Positions 25,441 through 35,895 of a stretch of DNA of 64,000 nucleotides are shown piece after piece. The stretch comes from Rhodovulum sulfidophilum (GTDB taxonomy: Bacteria > Pseudomonadota > Alphaproteobacteria > Rhodobacterales > Rhodobacteraceae), in contig QFPW01000013.1 of NCBI GenBank assembly GCA_003241785.1, positions 59,151 through 123,150 of the forward strand, in the 5' to 3' direction. Every line of letters begins with the position of its first letter. The first letter of the stretch is position 1. The translations under genes and the position numbers were made by a program. The notes beneath the pieces were generated by a model that was not told where the DNA came from, made no database searches, and saw only the letters and a list, made by a program, of their open reading frames with translations.

Positions 25441-26223
25441 ATGGATGGAAGCGACGCGCGTGGTCGAGCAAGCAGCACCAGGATGCTGGCGGCTCTGGAC
25501 CTTTTCTCGGTGGAACGGCCCGTCATCAGCGCGATGGACATCGGCGCGGAACTCAGCTTGCCGCGGGCGACGACCTATAGGCACCTGAAGACACTCTGCG
25601 AGGCGGGACTTCTGCTCCGCCTCGGGAACAGCGACTTTTGCCTTGGTCCGCGGATCGTCCAGCTCGACCGGCAGATCCAGCTCTCCGATCCACTGATCGC
25701 CGCCAGCCGCGCGCCCATGGTGGAATGTCTGCGAACGCAGGGCTGGGACGGCATGTTGCTCTGCAGCTTTGTGCGCGACTTCGTCCTCTGCACGCATCAG
25801 GAGGTTCGACCCGGTTCCGAAATCCAGCTGAAACGCGCGCGGGGCATCCCCTTTCCGATGTTCCACGGACCCGCCTCCCTCATCATCGCGGCGCACCTGC
25901 CCATCGGGCGGGTGCGCGAACTCTATATCCGGGCGCTGGAGGAGGACGGCGCCTCGGCGCGGGCTCTCGGCCCCGACTGGGACAGCGCCCGGAAGCGTCT
26001 GCGCGCGATAAAGCAGCGGGGGTTCGTGGTCTCGCAGAACGAGTTCCAGACCGGAATGACGGGCGTCAGCGCGCCGATCTTCGATTCGAAGCACGGAATC
26101 GTGGGCAGTGTCTCGGCCGTGCTCGGTCCGGCGGTGACCGGCCAGGACGAAGCCAAGATGGGGCGAGGCATCCTGGACTGCGCGAGAACGATCACGGATC
26201 GATTGGAGAAGCGGATCGGTTGA
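25441..26223 (+). CDS. IclR-family transcriptional regulator
   Basis: A 260-residue regulator. The N-terminal helix-turn-helix is at about residues 20-70 (SAMDIGAELSLPRATTYRHLKTL). A GAF-like IclR effector domain follows, with PMFHGPASLIIAAHLP and the late GVSAPIFDSKHGIVGSVS motif. I choose the ATG with GGGAGG seven bases upstream; an ATG six bases earlier is too close to that box. It is divergent from the GST-SMP30-TTT-PrpD-RraA operon and the likely sensor of its substrate or first intermediate. Confidence 0.88.
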   Translation: MDGSDARGRASSTRMLAALDLFSVERPVISAMDIGAELSLPRATTYRHLKTLCEAGLLLRLGNSDFCLGPRIVQLDRQIQLSDPLIAASRAPMVECLRTQGWDGMLLCSFVRDFVLCTHQEVRPGSEIQLKRARGIPFPMFHGPASLIIAAHLPIGRVRELYIRALEEDGASARALGPDWDSARKRLRAIKQRGFVVSQNEFQTGMTGVSAPIFDSKHGIVGSVSAVLGPAVTGQDEAKMGRGILDCARTITDRLEKRIG

Positions 26224-26292
26224 CCGGCGAACCGGGGCCCCCGTTCGCCGCGCCGAGGAACCAGCCCCCGTCTGGACTCGAGTTCCGGGGGT

Positions 26293-26329
26293 GCCGTTCC
26301 GGCCTTCCGCGGGCCGGAACGGCGCTTTT
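26293..26329 (+). terminator. intrinsic terminator after the IclR gene
   Basis: A perfect 12-bp stem (26293-26304 with 26312-26323), a 7-base loop, then GC and TTTT. It is 70 bases past the IclR stop on the same strand and is the clearest intrinsic terminator in the window. Confidence 0.75.
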
Positions 26330-26688
26330 CGCGCGGCCGGAATGCGCGCGCCTGGAAAACCGGCGCGCAAGCCCGCCGCCCGGCACGATTGACCCATCCC
26401 GATCCGCCAGCGGGCGCGAGGCCCGCCGTGAGCTGCGCCACCAGATGGAGGAGGATCGCGCCGGGGGCGGGCCTTCGTCGGAATCTCCTCCAGTGCGTCG
26501 CCCGGCGGCTGATAACGCGAAGCCCGAAATCTGTGCAGCGCGCGCTCGAGGTGGCCGCGCTTTCATCGTTCGATGCCTTGGCCCGGCCGAGCGTCTATTT
26601 TTTAGTATTACGAATTGATTTTTTGATGAGTATGAATTTTGCCCGTCCCGGACGTGGCGAAGTTTTCATCGTATTCAGCGGGCTTTGT
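26330..26688 (+). promoter_or_regulatory. leader region with AT-rich island upstream of the sugar transporter
   Basis: No gene is recognisable in this 359-base stretch. The first 250 bases are GC-rich and featureless. From 26595 to 26640 there is a sharp AT-rich island with T runs (TATTTTTTAG, GATTTTTTGATG), ending 49 bases before the binding-protein start. It is the natural place for the promoter and a sugar-responsive operator. I cannot fix the -35 and -10 hexamers. Confidence 0.45.
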
Positions 26689-27915
26689 ATGGACCGATCA
26701 ATCCTTCTCGCCTCCCTCCTGGTAGCCGGCGCGGCGCTCACCCCCGTCCATGCCGAGGAAACCGAGGTTTTGCACTACTGGACATCGGGAAGCGAGGCGG
26801 CCGCGCTGGCCCGGATCGCAGAGGCCTTCGAGGCCAAGGGCGGCGTCTGGAAGGACCTGCCGGTGGCCGGTTTCGAGGCCGAGCGGACCGTGGCCATGAC
26901 GCGCTTCGCCGGCGGCACGCCGCCCGCGGCGATGCTGACCGAACTCGGGCAGGAGACGAACAAGCTCGCGGAGGCCGGCGTGCTGCGCGACCTGACCGAG
27001 ATCGCGACGGCGGAAAACTGGGACGCCGTTTTGCCGCGCCCGGTCGCGGACGCGGTGAAGGTGGACGGCGCCTTCTTCGCGGTGCCGGTCGATATCGGCG
27101 GGCGGAACTGGATGTACACCTCGCCGAAGGTCCTCGCCGAGGCGGGCGTCGCGGCGCCGACGACCTGGGAGGAGTTCTTCCCCGCCGCCGAGGCGATCAA
27201 GGCCAAGGGGCATATCCCGCTCGCGCTCGGCGGCGAGAGCTGGCAGGAGGCGATCCTGTTCTCGGCCGTCCTCGCGGGCGTCGGCGGCAACGACTTCTTC
27301 AAGGCGATCTACGAGGACGCCGACGCCGACGCCGCCCGATCGGACAAGATGGTCGAGGTCTTCGACACCTTCCGGCGCCTGGGCGGCTACGTCGATCCCG
27401 GCAGCCCCGGCCGCGCCTGGAACGACACCACCAATCTCGTCATCACCGACCAGGCCGGCATGATCATCATGGGCGACTGGGCCAAGGGCGAGTTCGTCTC
27501 GGCGGGCAAGACGGCGGGCGCGGATTTCGGCTGCGCGCTCGCGCCCGGGACCGCGCATTTCTACGACGCCATCGTCGACGCCTTCGTCTTCCCGACCGTG
27601 AAGGGCGACGCCTCGGCGCAGGACATGCTCATCGCGACGATGATGGATCCGGCGACACAGGTGGCCTTCAACCGCGTCAAGGGCTCGCTGCCGCCCCGGA
27701 GCGACGCCGACACCGCCGCGCTCGACGCCTGCGCCGTCCTCGGCGCGACGACCATGGCCGATCCCGAGACCTATGTTCCGGCGATTGCCAGCCGCCCGAC
27801 CAACGACGTCTCGGGCCAGCTCGAGGATATCGTGTCCGGGTTCTGGAACGACCCCGCCATGACCTCCGCCGACGCCGCCGAGGCCTACGCGGCGGTGCTC
27901 GAGAGCGTCGAGTGA
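26689..27915 (+). CDS. CUT1 carbohydrate ABC transporter, periplasmic sugar-binding protein
   Basis: A 408-residue exported binding protein. The signal peptide is residues 1-22 (MDRSILLASL, ending PVHAEE). EVLHYWTSGSEAAAL, VWKDLPVAGFEAERTVAM, FFAVPVDIGGRNWMY, IPLALGGESWQEAILFSAVL and GMIIMGDWAKGEF resemble the glucose/mannose-binding GtsA group of extracellular binding proteins. No strong ribosome box precedes the ATG, but the signal peptide fixes it; further in-frame ATGs lie upstream. It heads an operon of two permeases, an ATPase and a GH3 glycosidase, so the likely ligand is a glucose-type monosaccharide or beta-glucoside. Confidence 0.87.
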   Translation: MDRSILLASLLVAGAALTPVHAEETEVLHYWTSGSEAAALARIAEAFEAKGGVWKDLPVAGFEAERTVAMTRFAGGTPPAAMLTELGQETNKLAEAGVLRDLTEIATAENWDAVLPRPVADAVKVDGAFFAVPVDIGGRNWMYTSPKVLAEAGVAAPTTWEEFFPAAEAIKAKGHIPLALGGESWQEAILFSAVLAGVGGNDFFKAIYEDADADAARSDKMVEVFDTFRRLGGYVDPGSPGRAWNDTTNLVITDQAGMIIMGDWAKGEFVSAGKTAGADFGCALAPGTAHFYDAIVDAFVFPTVKGDASAQDMLIATMMDPATQVAFNRVKGSLPPRSDADTAALDACAVLGATTMADPETYVPAIASRPTNDVSGQLEDIVSGFWNDPAMTSADAAEAYAAVLESVE

Positions 27916-27936
27916 CGCGCGACCGCGACGAGAAGA

Positions 27937-27963
27937 CGGCCGGCCCGACCCCGGAGCCGGCCG
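27937..27963 (+). repeat. hairpin between sugar-binding protein and first permease
   Basis: A perfect 8-bp inverted repeat CGGCCGGC/GCCGGCCG (27937-27944 and 27956-27963) with an 11-base loop lies 21 bases after the binding-protein stop. It probably protects or partly terminates the message so that the binding protein is made in excess. Confidence 0.45.
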
Positions 27964-27982
27964 CGCGGAGGACGGAACCCAG

Positions 27983-28939
27983 ATGAAAGCCAATCTCTCC
28001 GGCGCCGGGGGCGTCGCGCTCGCCGCCCCCGCGCAGACGCCGGCCGCCGGAGGCGCGGCCGGCCGGCCGATCCGGCTGCCCAACCGGGCCGCGCTCGCCA
28101 TGACCGTGACGCCGATGATCGTCATGGTCGGGCTCTGTTTCTACGGGACCCTGCTCTGGACGCTCTACGTCTCCTTCACGAAATCCGGGCTGCTGCCCAG
28201 CTACGAATTCGCGGGCCTGGTCCAGTACGAGCGGCTGGCGCGCACGCCGCGCTGGTGGGTCGCGGTGGCGAACATGTTCATCCTCGGCGGCCTCGGCATC
28301 ACCATCTCGATGCTGTTCGGGACCTTCCTCGCGATCCTGCTCGATCAGAAGGTGCGCGCCGAGGGCGTCTTCCGCACCGCCTTCCTCTATCCGCAGGCAC
28401 TTTCCTTCATCGTGACCGGTCTCGCCTGGCAGTGGTTCCTGAATCCCCAGATGGGGTTCGAGCGGTTCGTCCGCGGCCTCGGCTTCGAGAGCTTCCAGTT
28501 CGACTGGATCACCGACCGGGACAAGGCGATCTACACCATCGCCTTCGCGCTGATCTGGCATTCCTCGGGCCTCGTCATGGCGATGATGCTCGCGGGGCTC
28601 CGGTCGATCGACGGCGACGTCTGGCGGGCAATCCGCGTCGAGGGCATTCCGAAATGGCGCGCCTATGTCTCGATCATCCTGCCGATGCTGCGCCCGATGA
28701 TCGTCACCAACATCGTCATGATGGCGATCGCCGTGGTGAAATCCTATGATCTCGTCGTGGCGATGACCAAGGGAGGCCCCGGAAACGCCACAGACGTGCC
28801 CGGCCTCTTCGTGGTCGATTACGCGTTCGAGCGCGCGAACCTCGGCCTCGCCTCGGCGGCGGCGGTGGCGATGCTGCTCATGGTGGCGGCGTTGCTCGGC
28901 CCCTATTTCTACTTCGAGACGCGGAGGAGCGGACGATGA
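27983..28939 (+). CDS. CUT1 sugar ABC transporter permease (MalF-like)
   Basis: A 318-residue inner-membrane permease. A 35-residue cytoplasmic N-terminal tail precedes six predicted membrane segments. The EAA loop that contacts the ATPase is IRVEGIPKWRAYVSIILPML (about residues 218-237). LYPQALSFIVTGLAWQWFLN is typical of the GtsB/UgpA-like group. Its stop overlaps the next permease start by four bases (ATGA). Confidence 0.9.
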   Translation: MKANLSGAGGVALAAPAQTPAAGGAAGRPIRLPNRAALAMTVTPMIVMVGLCFYGTLLWTLYVSFTKSGLLPSYEFAGLVQYERLARTPRWWVAVANMFILGGLGITISMLFGTFLAILLDQKVRAEGVFRTAFLYPQALSFIVTGLAWQWFLNPQMGFERFVRGLGFESFQFDWITDRDKAIYTIAFALIWHSSGLVMAMMLAGLRSIDGDVWRAIRVEGIPKWRAYVSIILPMLRPMIVTNIVMMAIAVVKSYDLVVAMTKGGPGNATDVPGLFVVDYAFERANLGLASAAAVAMLLMVAALLGPYFYFETRRSGR

Positions 28940-29799
28940 CGCTCGCGCCCGCCGGACGCGTGGCGCGGTACGGCCTCTATGCCTTCCTGATCTCCGCGGT
29001 CCTCTTCTACGCGATCCCGCTCTTCATCGTGATCTCGACCTCGCTGAAATCGATGGAGGAGATCCGCGCCGGCTCGATCTTCGCCCTGCCCCAGGCCCCA
29101 AGCCTCGCCGCCTGGGGCAAGGCCTGGTCGGGCGCCTGCACCGGGCTCGCCTGCGAGGGGATCTCGGCGGGGTTCCGCAACTCGGTGATGATCCTCGTCC
29201 CCTCGATGATCCTCTCGATCCTGTTCGGCGCGATGAACGGCTACGCACTGGCGCAATGGCGCTTCAAGGGCGCGGACGCGCTGATGGCGGCGATCATGAT
29301 CGGCGCCTTCATCCCGTATCAGGTCGTGCTCTATCCGCTGGTGCGCCTCGCCGCGACCGTCGGGATCTACGGCAGCCTGGCGGGGATCGTGCTGATCCAC
29401 GTCGTCTTCGGCCTGCCGCTCATGACGATGATCTTCCGCAACTTCTATGCTTCGCTGCCAACCGAGATCCAGCGGGCGGCCCGCGTCGACGGCGCCGGCT
29501 TCTTCCGGATCTTCTTCCAGATCATGCTGCCGATGAGCACCAACGTGCTGATCGTCGCCGTGATCCTGCAATTCACGGGGATCTGGAACGACTATCTGCT
29601 CGGTCTCGTCTTCGCCGGGCCAAACTACCAGCCGATGACGGTTCAGCTCAACAACCTGGTCGGCGTGACCAAGGGCTCCGTCGAATACAACGTCAACATG
29701 GCGGCGACGCTGCTGACCGCGATCCCGCCCCTGCTCGTCTACCTGATCTCGGGCCGTTACTTCGTGAACGGCGTGGCGTCGGGCGCGGTGAAGGGATAA
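28936..29799 (+). CDS. CUT1 sugar ABC transporter permease (MalG-like)
   Basis: A 287-residue permease with six predicted membrane segments. The start is MTLAPAGRVARYG, overlapping the upstream stop in ATGA. FRNFYASLPTEIQRAARVDG and the following GFFRIFFQIMLPMS form the EAA loop. It ends FVNGVASGAVKG, the usual end of the MalG/GtsC family. It pairs with the upstream MalF-like permease. Confidence 0.9.
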   Translation: MTLAPAGRVARYGLYAFLISAVLFYAIPLFIVISTSLKSMEEIRAGSIFALPQAPSLAAWGKAWSGACTGLACEGISAGFRNSVMILVPSMILSILFGAMNGYALAQWRFKGADALMAAIMIGAFIPYQVVLYPLVRLAATVGIYGSLAGIVLIHVVFGLPLMTMIFRNFYASLPTEIQRAARVDGAGFFRIFFQIMLPMSTNVLIVAVILQFTGIWNDYLLGLVFAGPNYQPMTVQLNNLVGVTKGSVEYNVNMAATLLTAIPPLLVYLISGRYFVNGVASGAVKG

Positions 29800-29803
29800 T
29801 CCG

Positions 29804-30892
<1,089 letters not shown>

Positions 30893-30905
30893 TGAACCGA
30901 AAGAC

Positions 30906-33281
30906 TTGCCCGTGACCGAAGAGACCAGAACCCTGCCCGCCCATGCCCCCGAGGCGCTGTTCCACGGCCGGAGCATCGCCGAAACGGTGGCCGCGATGAC
31001 CCTCGACGAGAAGGTCGATCTCGTCTCCGGGCGCGGCATGTGGCGCAGCCGGAACATCGACCGGCTCGGGATTCCGTCGATCCTGATGACCGACGGCACC
31101 TATGGCGTGCGCTATTCGATCGACCAGATCGATCGCGAGGCGGGCAAGGTCGACCTCGCCGCCTTCCTCGGCGTGGTCAACCAGAAGGCGCGCGGCATGT
31201 CCGAGGCCTTCGGGCGCACCAGGCCCGCGACCTGCTTTCCGAACGGCTCCTCGCTCGGCTGCTCCTGGGACGTGGAGCTCGCCCATGAGATCGGAAGCGC
31301 GCTCGCGGCCGAATGCCGGGATTTCGGCGTGCACCTGCTGCTCGGGCCGGGGATCAACACCCGCCGGACGCCGCTCGCCGGACGGGCCTACGAATATTAC
31401 TCCGAGGATCCGATCATCAACGCCGACCTGGCGGCGGGGGTGATCAACGGCCTGCAGGAGAACGGCGTCGGCGCGACGCTGAAGCATTTCGCCTGCAACA
31501 ATTCCGAGGTGCAGCGCACCACGATGGACAGCGTCGTCGACGACCGCGCGCTGCGCGAGATCTATCTCTACGGCTTCGAGCGGACGATCGAGAAGTCCCG
31601 GCCCTGGGCCGTGATGTCGAGCTACAACCGGTTGAACGGCGCGCAGGCGTCGGAGGATCCCTGGCTGCTCACCAAGGTGCTGCGCGAGGACTGGGGCTAT
31701 GACGGGCTTCTGATCAGCGACTGGCACGGGATCAAGGATCCCGTCGCGGCGATCGCGGCGGGATCGGACCTCGACATGCCCGAGGCGCCGGCGCGGATCG
31801 CCGAGCTGCGCGCGGCGGCGCAGGCGGGAGCGCTCGACATCGAGGCGCTCGACCGGGCCTGCGCGCGGGTGCTGGAGCTTATCGCGAGGGTCAAGGCCGG
31901 CGAGGCGCCGGGCACGGGCTTTGACATCGCAGCCCACCATGATCTCGCGATCCGCGCGGCGCGGGAGTCGATCGTGCTGCTGCGCAACGCGGGGAGCGCG
32001 CTGCCGGTGGCTCCCGGAGCCCGGATCGCGGTGATCGGCCGGGCGGCGGAGCATCCGATCATCCAGGGCTCGGGCTCGGCGACGACCAATCCCTATCGCG
32101 TCGAACGCCCGCTCGACGCGATCCGCGCCCTCGCGCCCGGCTGCGCCTATGCCCCCGCCTACGAGGCCGGCGGCGAGGCGACGCCGCCGTTGATCGAGGA
32201 AGCGCTCGCCGTGGCGCGGGCCGCCGAGGTCGCGCTGGTCTTCGTCCATGCCGAGAATGGCGAGGATGGCGAGGGCGCCGACCGCCGCTCCCTCGGGCTC
32301 GCGCAAGGGCAGGACGCGCTCATCGCGCGTCTGGCCGAGACCGGGACGCGGATCGTCGTGGTCGTCGCCTCGCCCGACGCGGTCGAGATGCCCTGGGCGG
32401 AGGATGTCGGCGCGATCCTCGCCTGTTTCTTCGCTGGGCAGGGATTCGGCGCCGCGCTCGCGGATCTCGTCTTCGGCCGGGCCAATCCCTCGGGGAAGCT
32501 CTCCGTGACCTTTCCCCGGAGCCTCCGCGACGTGCCGGGCTATCTGAGCTATCCGGGCGAAAACGGCCGGCATCCCTATGTCGAGGGGATCTACGTCGGC
32601 TACCGCGGCTACGAGAAGCGCGGGGTCGCGCCGCTCTATCCCTTCGGCCACGGGCTGAGCTACACTTCCTTCGAGTATCAGGCGCTCTCTTGCGACCGCT
32701 ACATGATCGGCAAGGGCGAGAGCATCCGGGCGCGGTTCGAGGTCACAAACACCGGCGCGGTCGCGGGGCGGGAGATCGCCCAGCTCTACCTGCGCCCCGT
32801 CTCCCGCGATCTCGCCCGGCCGGAACGCGAGCTCAAGGCCTTCGTCAAGCTCGCCCTCGCGCCGGGCGAGACGCGCCAGGTCACGCTCACGCTCGCGCCC
32901 CGGGATTTCGCCGCCTGGGATCCCGGGTTCGGCGCCTGGGTGGTCGAGGATGGTCCCTGCGCGATCGAGATCGGCGCCTCGCTCACCGATATCCGCCTGC
33001 GCTGCGACCTCATGGTCGCCACGGGCGAGGCGCGGCATGGCTTCGTCACGCTCGAGACCCAGCCGAAGTTCATCCTCGCCTATCCGAAGGCGCGCGCGGC
33101 CTTCGTCGCTTTCCTGACGGAGCGGATGTCGGTGACCGAGTCGGAGGCGGACCGGATGCTCGCCTTCTGCGTCACCTCCTTCTTCGGCATCCACACGACG
33201 CTCAACTACTTCTTCAAGCAGTCCTTCGGCCGCGCGGAGATCCAGGGCGTGATCGACGCGATCAACAGCCCGGCGCCCTGA
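30906..33281 (+). CDS. glycoside hydrolase family 3 protein, probable beta-glucosidase
   Basis: A 791-residue GH3 enzyme without a signal peptide, so it acts in the cytosol on imported substrate. The first barrel domain carries RPATCFPNGSSLGCSWD, LGPGINTRRTPLAGRAYEYY and KHFACNNSE. The nucleophile Asp272 is in LLISDWHG. The alpha/beta domain follows, then a fibronectin-III-like domain (NTGAVAGREIAQLYL). About 95 further residues extend past that domain. Starts at TTG 30906 or GTG 30912 are both possible; neither has a clear ribosome box. Placement 13 bases after the ATPase gene links uptake to hydrolysis of a beta-glucoside or similar glycoside. Confidence 0.88.
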   Translation: MPVTEETRTLPAHAPEALFHGRSIAETVAAMTLDEKVDLVSGRGMWRSRNIDRLGIPSILMTDGTYGVRYSIDQIDREAGKVDLAAFLGVVNQKARGMSEAFGRTRPATCFPNGSSLGCSWDVELAHEIGSALAAECRDFGVHLLLGPGINTRRTPLAGRAYEYYSEDPIINADLAAGVINGLQENGVGATLKHFACNNSEVQRTTMDSVVDDRALREIYLYGFERTIEKSRPWAVMSSYNRLNGAQASEDPWLLTKVLREDWGYDGLLISDWHGIKDPVAAIAAGSDLDMPEAPARIAELRAAAQAGALDIEALDRACARVLELIARVKAGEAPGTGFDIAAHHDLAIRAARESIVLLRNAGSALPVAPGARIAVIGRAAEHPIIQGSGSATTNPYRVERPLDAIRALAPGCAYAPAYEAGGEATPPLIEEALAVARAAEVALVFVHAENGEDGEGADRRSLGLAQGQDALIARLAETGTRIVVVVASPDAVEMPWAEDVGAILACFFAGQGFGAALADLVFGRANPSGKLSVTFPRSLRDVPGYLSYPGENGRHPYVEGIYVGYRGYEKRGVAPLYPFGHGLSYTSFEYQALSCDRYMIGKGESIRARFEVTNTGAVAGREIAQLYLRPVSRDLARPERELKAFVKLALAPGETRQVTLTLAPRDFAAWDPGFGAWVVEDGPCAIEIGASLTDIRLRCDLMVATGEARHGFVTLETQPKFILAYPKARAAFVAFLTERMSVTESEADRMLAFCVTSFFGIHTTLNYFFKQSFGRAEIQGVIDAINSPAP

Positions 33282-33303
33282 AGCGGCCGGGCCGGATCGG
33301 CGC

Positions 33304-34251
33304 TCAGGCGGCGACGTCGACGCAGAGCTTCACGTTCGGCGAGGCCGCCTGGCTCTTCCAGACCTCGGCGATGTCGCTCAGCGCGACCCGCCGGGTCGGC
33401 ACCGAAAGCCGCCCGGCGAGCGCATGGGCGCAGAGATCGGCATAGGCCCCGCGCCGCGTCTCGGGCGCCGCGACCGACGAGGAATAGCCGAGGATGGCCG
33501 CCGGCTTGCCGCGCATGAAGGCCGGGGCGAGATCGACCGAGCGCGAAGCGGAATGGCCGAGCTGGACCAGCCGGCCGTTCCGGGTCGCGGCCATCAGCGC
33601 GGCGACGGCGGGCACGCCCCAGACAGGGTCGATGACGACGTCGAGCCGGCCGGCGCAGGCCGCGCGCATCCGTTCGGCGAGCGCCTCGGGCGTCTCCCCG
33701 TCCTCGAGCACCACGAGCGCGTCGGCCCCGAGCGTCTCGAGCCTGGCGAGGGTCGCGCGGTCGCGCCCCGCCGCGACGACCCGGCCCGCGCCGAGGAGCT
33801 TGGCCGCCTGAACCGCGAACTGCCCGACGATCCCGGTCGCGCCGAGCACGAGAACCGTCTCGCCGGGGGCGAGCGCGGCGCGGTCGGTCAGCGACGTCCA
33901 GGCGGTCAGCCCGCCGATCCCGAGCGCGACCGCCATCTCGTCGGCGAGACCGTCGGGGATGTCATAGACCCGCTCCGGCGCGGCCAGCGCCTGCTCGGCC
34001 ATCGCGCCCGCCGGCGCCTGCGCCCCGAAATAGACCCGGCGGCCGCCGGCCAGGCCGACGCCCTCGTTGCCGGGAACCCGCGGGAAGCCCGCCCCCGGCT
34101 GGGTCGCGAGGAAGATGTCGATCGGATTCATCCCCGCGAGCGTCACGTCGATGAGCAGGGTCCCGTCCCGGGCCTCGGGCCGGGCGACCGTGCCATAGGC
34201 GGGGGCGCCGGGTCCGGTGAGGACGGCGGCTTTCATTTCGGAAGCTGTCAT
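33304..34251 (-). CDS. zinc-independent quinone oxidoreductase-type MDR dehydrogenase
   Basis: A 315-residue medium-chain dehydrogenase/reductase. The GroES-like N-terminal domain contains VTLAGMNPIDIFLA and RVPGNEGVG. The NADPH-binding fold has VLVLGATGIVGQFAVQAAKLLGAG near residues 135-158. Catalytic zinc cysteines are absent, placing it in the quinone-oxidoreductase/enoyl-reductase group. The start overlaps the ABC permease stop in ATGA; a second in-frame ATG follows after five codons. It is the last gene of the long minus-strand operon and converges on the GH3 gene with 22 bases between. It could reduce an enone or quinone intermediate. Confidence 0.83.
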   Translation of the reverse strand: MTASEMKAAVLTGPGAPAYGTVARPEARDGTLLIDVTLAGMNPIDIFLATQPGAGFPRVPGNEGVGLAGGRRVYFGAQAPAGAMAEQALAAPERVYDIPDGLADEMAVALGIGGLTAWTSLTDRAALAPGETVLVLGATGIVGQFAVQAAKLLGAGRVVAAGRDRATLARLETLGADALVVLEDGETPEALAERMRAACAGRLDVVIDPVWGVPAVAALMAATRNGRLVQLGHSASRSVDLAPAFMRGKPAAILGYSSSVAAPETRRGAYADLCAHALAGRLSVPTRRVALSDIAEVWKSQAASPNVKLCVDVAA

Positions 34252-35006
34252 TTTCCACTCCAATGCACAGCGCGGCGTTCCAGATAGAGGAACAGCAGAT
34301 TGAGGGCGTAGCCGAGCAGGCCGGCGGCGAGGATCGCGGCGTACATCCGCGGCATGTCGAAGATCATCTGCGCGTTCATGATCCGCTGTCCGAGCCCGTC
34401 GGTCGAGCCGATGAACATCTCGGCCACGATCACGATGACGAGCGCGATCGAGATGCCGTTGCGCATGCCGACGAAGGTCTGCGGCAGTGATTCCCAGAGC
34501 GTGACGTCGATCAGCACCCGAAGGCGGCCCGCCCCCATTACCCGCGCCGCGAGCTGGCGCAGCTTGCGCGCGTTCATGACGCCATAGGCGACGTTGAACA
34601 GGATCGCGAGCGCGGCGCCGAAGGCCGCCACGGCGATCTTGGTCGCCTCGCCGGTGCCGAAGAGCACGAGAAAGAGCGGGAAGAGCGCCGAGGCGGGCGT
34701 CGAACGGAAGAAGTCGATCAGAAGCTCGATCGAGCGATAGACCCGCTCGGAGGCGCCGAGCAGGATGCCAAGCGGCACCGCCACCGCGGTCGCGATCAGG
34801 AAGGACCAGGTGGCGCGCAGGATCGTGCGCGAGAAATCGGTCCAGAGCGTGCCGCGGAAAAGATCCTGGACGAAGGCGGCGAGCGCCTCCCCGGGCGAGG
34901 GCAGAAGCACGGGATCGACCACGCCGAGCCGGGCGACCACCGCCCAGATCAGCAGGAGGCCGATGGCGCCGTAAAGCGGCCGCAGGCATGCGAGCGTCGC
35001 CTTCAT
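34248..35006 (-). CDS. NitT/TauT/SsuC-family ABC transporter permease
   Basis: A 252-residue inner-membrane permease with five to six hydrophobic segments. The family motif WESLPQTFVGMRNGISIALV replaces the EAA loop, and MFIGSTDGLGQRIMNAQM is typical of SsuC/TauC. It overlaps both neighbours in ATGA, so it is translationally coupled to the ATPase. It forms an importer with the genes at 35003 and 35896. The family carries sulfonates, nitrate, pyrimidines, aromatic acids and other small organics. Confidence 0.87.
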   Translation of the reverse strand: MKATLACLRPLYGAIGLLLIWAVVARLGVVDPVLLPSPGEALAAFVQDLFRGTLWTDFSRTILRATWSFLIATAVAVPLGILLGASERVYRSIELLIDFFRSTPASALFPLFLVLFGTGEATKIAVAAFGAALAILFNVAYGVMNARKLRQLAARVMGAGRLRVLIDVTLWESLPQTFVGMRNGISIALVIVIVAEMFIGSTDGLGQRIMNAQMIFDMPRMYAAILAAGLLGYALNLLFLYLERRAVHWSGK

Positions 35007-35815
35007 CTGCGCACCTCGCGCTGGAAGATCTCGAGCGTCGCGGTCTTTACCGCGATGAATTCGGGCGAGAGGCTGGTCTCGGCCGTGCGGGGCCGCGGCG
35101 CGTCGAAGGCGACGCGGCCCGCGACCCGCGTCGGCTTCTTGGTCAGGAGCAGGATCTCGTCCGCGAGATGCACCGCCTCGTCGAGATCGTGGGAGACGAG
35201 CAGCGTCGTCACCCCCCGCCCGACCAGCGCGTGCTGCAGCTTCTCGCGCAGGAAGAGCGTCATTTCGTAGTCGAGCGCCGAGAAGGGCTCGTCGAGGAAC
35301 AGGACCTCGGGCTCGATGACCATGGCCCGCATGATCGAGACGAGCTGCTGCTGACCGCCCGACATCTCGTAGGGATAGCGGTGGAGGTCGACGCGCACGT
35401 CGAAGGCCGCGAGGACCCGCTCGAGCCGCGCCTCGCGCTCGCGCCTGGCGAGGCCGAGGAACTTCAGCGGATAGCGGATGTTGTCGATCGCGCGGAGCCA
35501 GGGAAAGACCGCCTCGCGATAGTTCTGGAAGACATAGCCGATCCGGGTTTCCCGCACCGGCTTGCCGTCGAAGAGCACGCTGCCCGCGTCCATCGGCAGG
35601 ATGCCGGAGATCATGTTGATGAGCGTGCTCTTGCCGCAGCCGTTCGGGCCGAAGATCGACACGATCTTGCCCCGCTCGATATCGAGATCGAAATTCTCGT
35701 AGAGCGGGGCGCCGTCGAAGCGCTTGCACAATCCCCGGATCGCGATGTGGGTCGCGGCTCGCGGCGCCACTCCGGCGGAGCCTTCCGGCCGCGCGCGTCG
35801 CAGGCTTGAAATCAT
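35003..35815 (-). CDS. NitT/TauT/SsuB-family ABC transporter ATPase
   Basis: A 270-residue ATPase. Walker A is GPNGCGKST (about residues 56-64), the Q-loop is VFQNYREAVFPW, the signature is MSGGQQQLVSIMRAM, Walker B is VLFLDEPFSALD and the switch is VSHDLDEAVHLAD. The FPW segment after the Q-loop is usual for this family. I choose the ATG with AGGAGG five bases upstream; one 57 bases earlier lacks support. It powers the permease at 34248. Confidence 0.89.
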   Translation of the reverse strand: MISSLRRARPEGSAGVAPRAATHIAIRGLCKRFDGAPLYENFDLDIERGKIVSIFGPNGCGKSTLINMISGILPMDAGSVLFDGKPVRETRIGYVFQNYREAVFPWLRAIDNIRYPLKFLGLARREREARLERVLAAFDVRVDLHRYPYEMSGGQQQLVSIMRAMVIEPEVLFLDEPFSALDYEMTLFLREKLQHALVGRGVTTLLVSHDLDEAVHLADEILLLTKKPTRVAGRVAFDAPRPRTAETSLSPEFIAVKTATLEIFQREVRR

Positions 35816-35895
35816 CCTGGCCTCCTGTCCGGAATGGCCGGCGGGACGGAGGCGCCGGAGCCGCCCGTCCACCGGGATATCGACCGCGGCGCGGC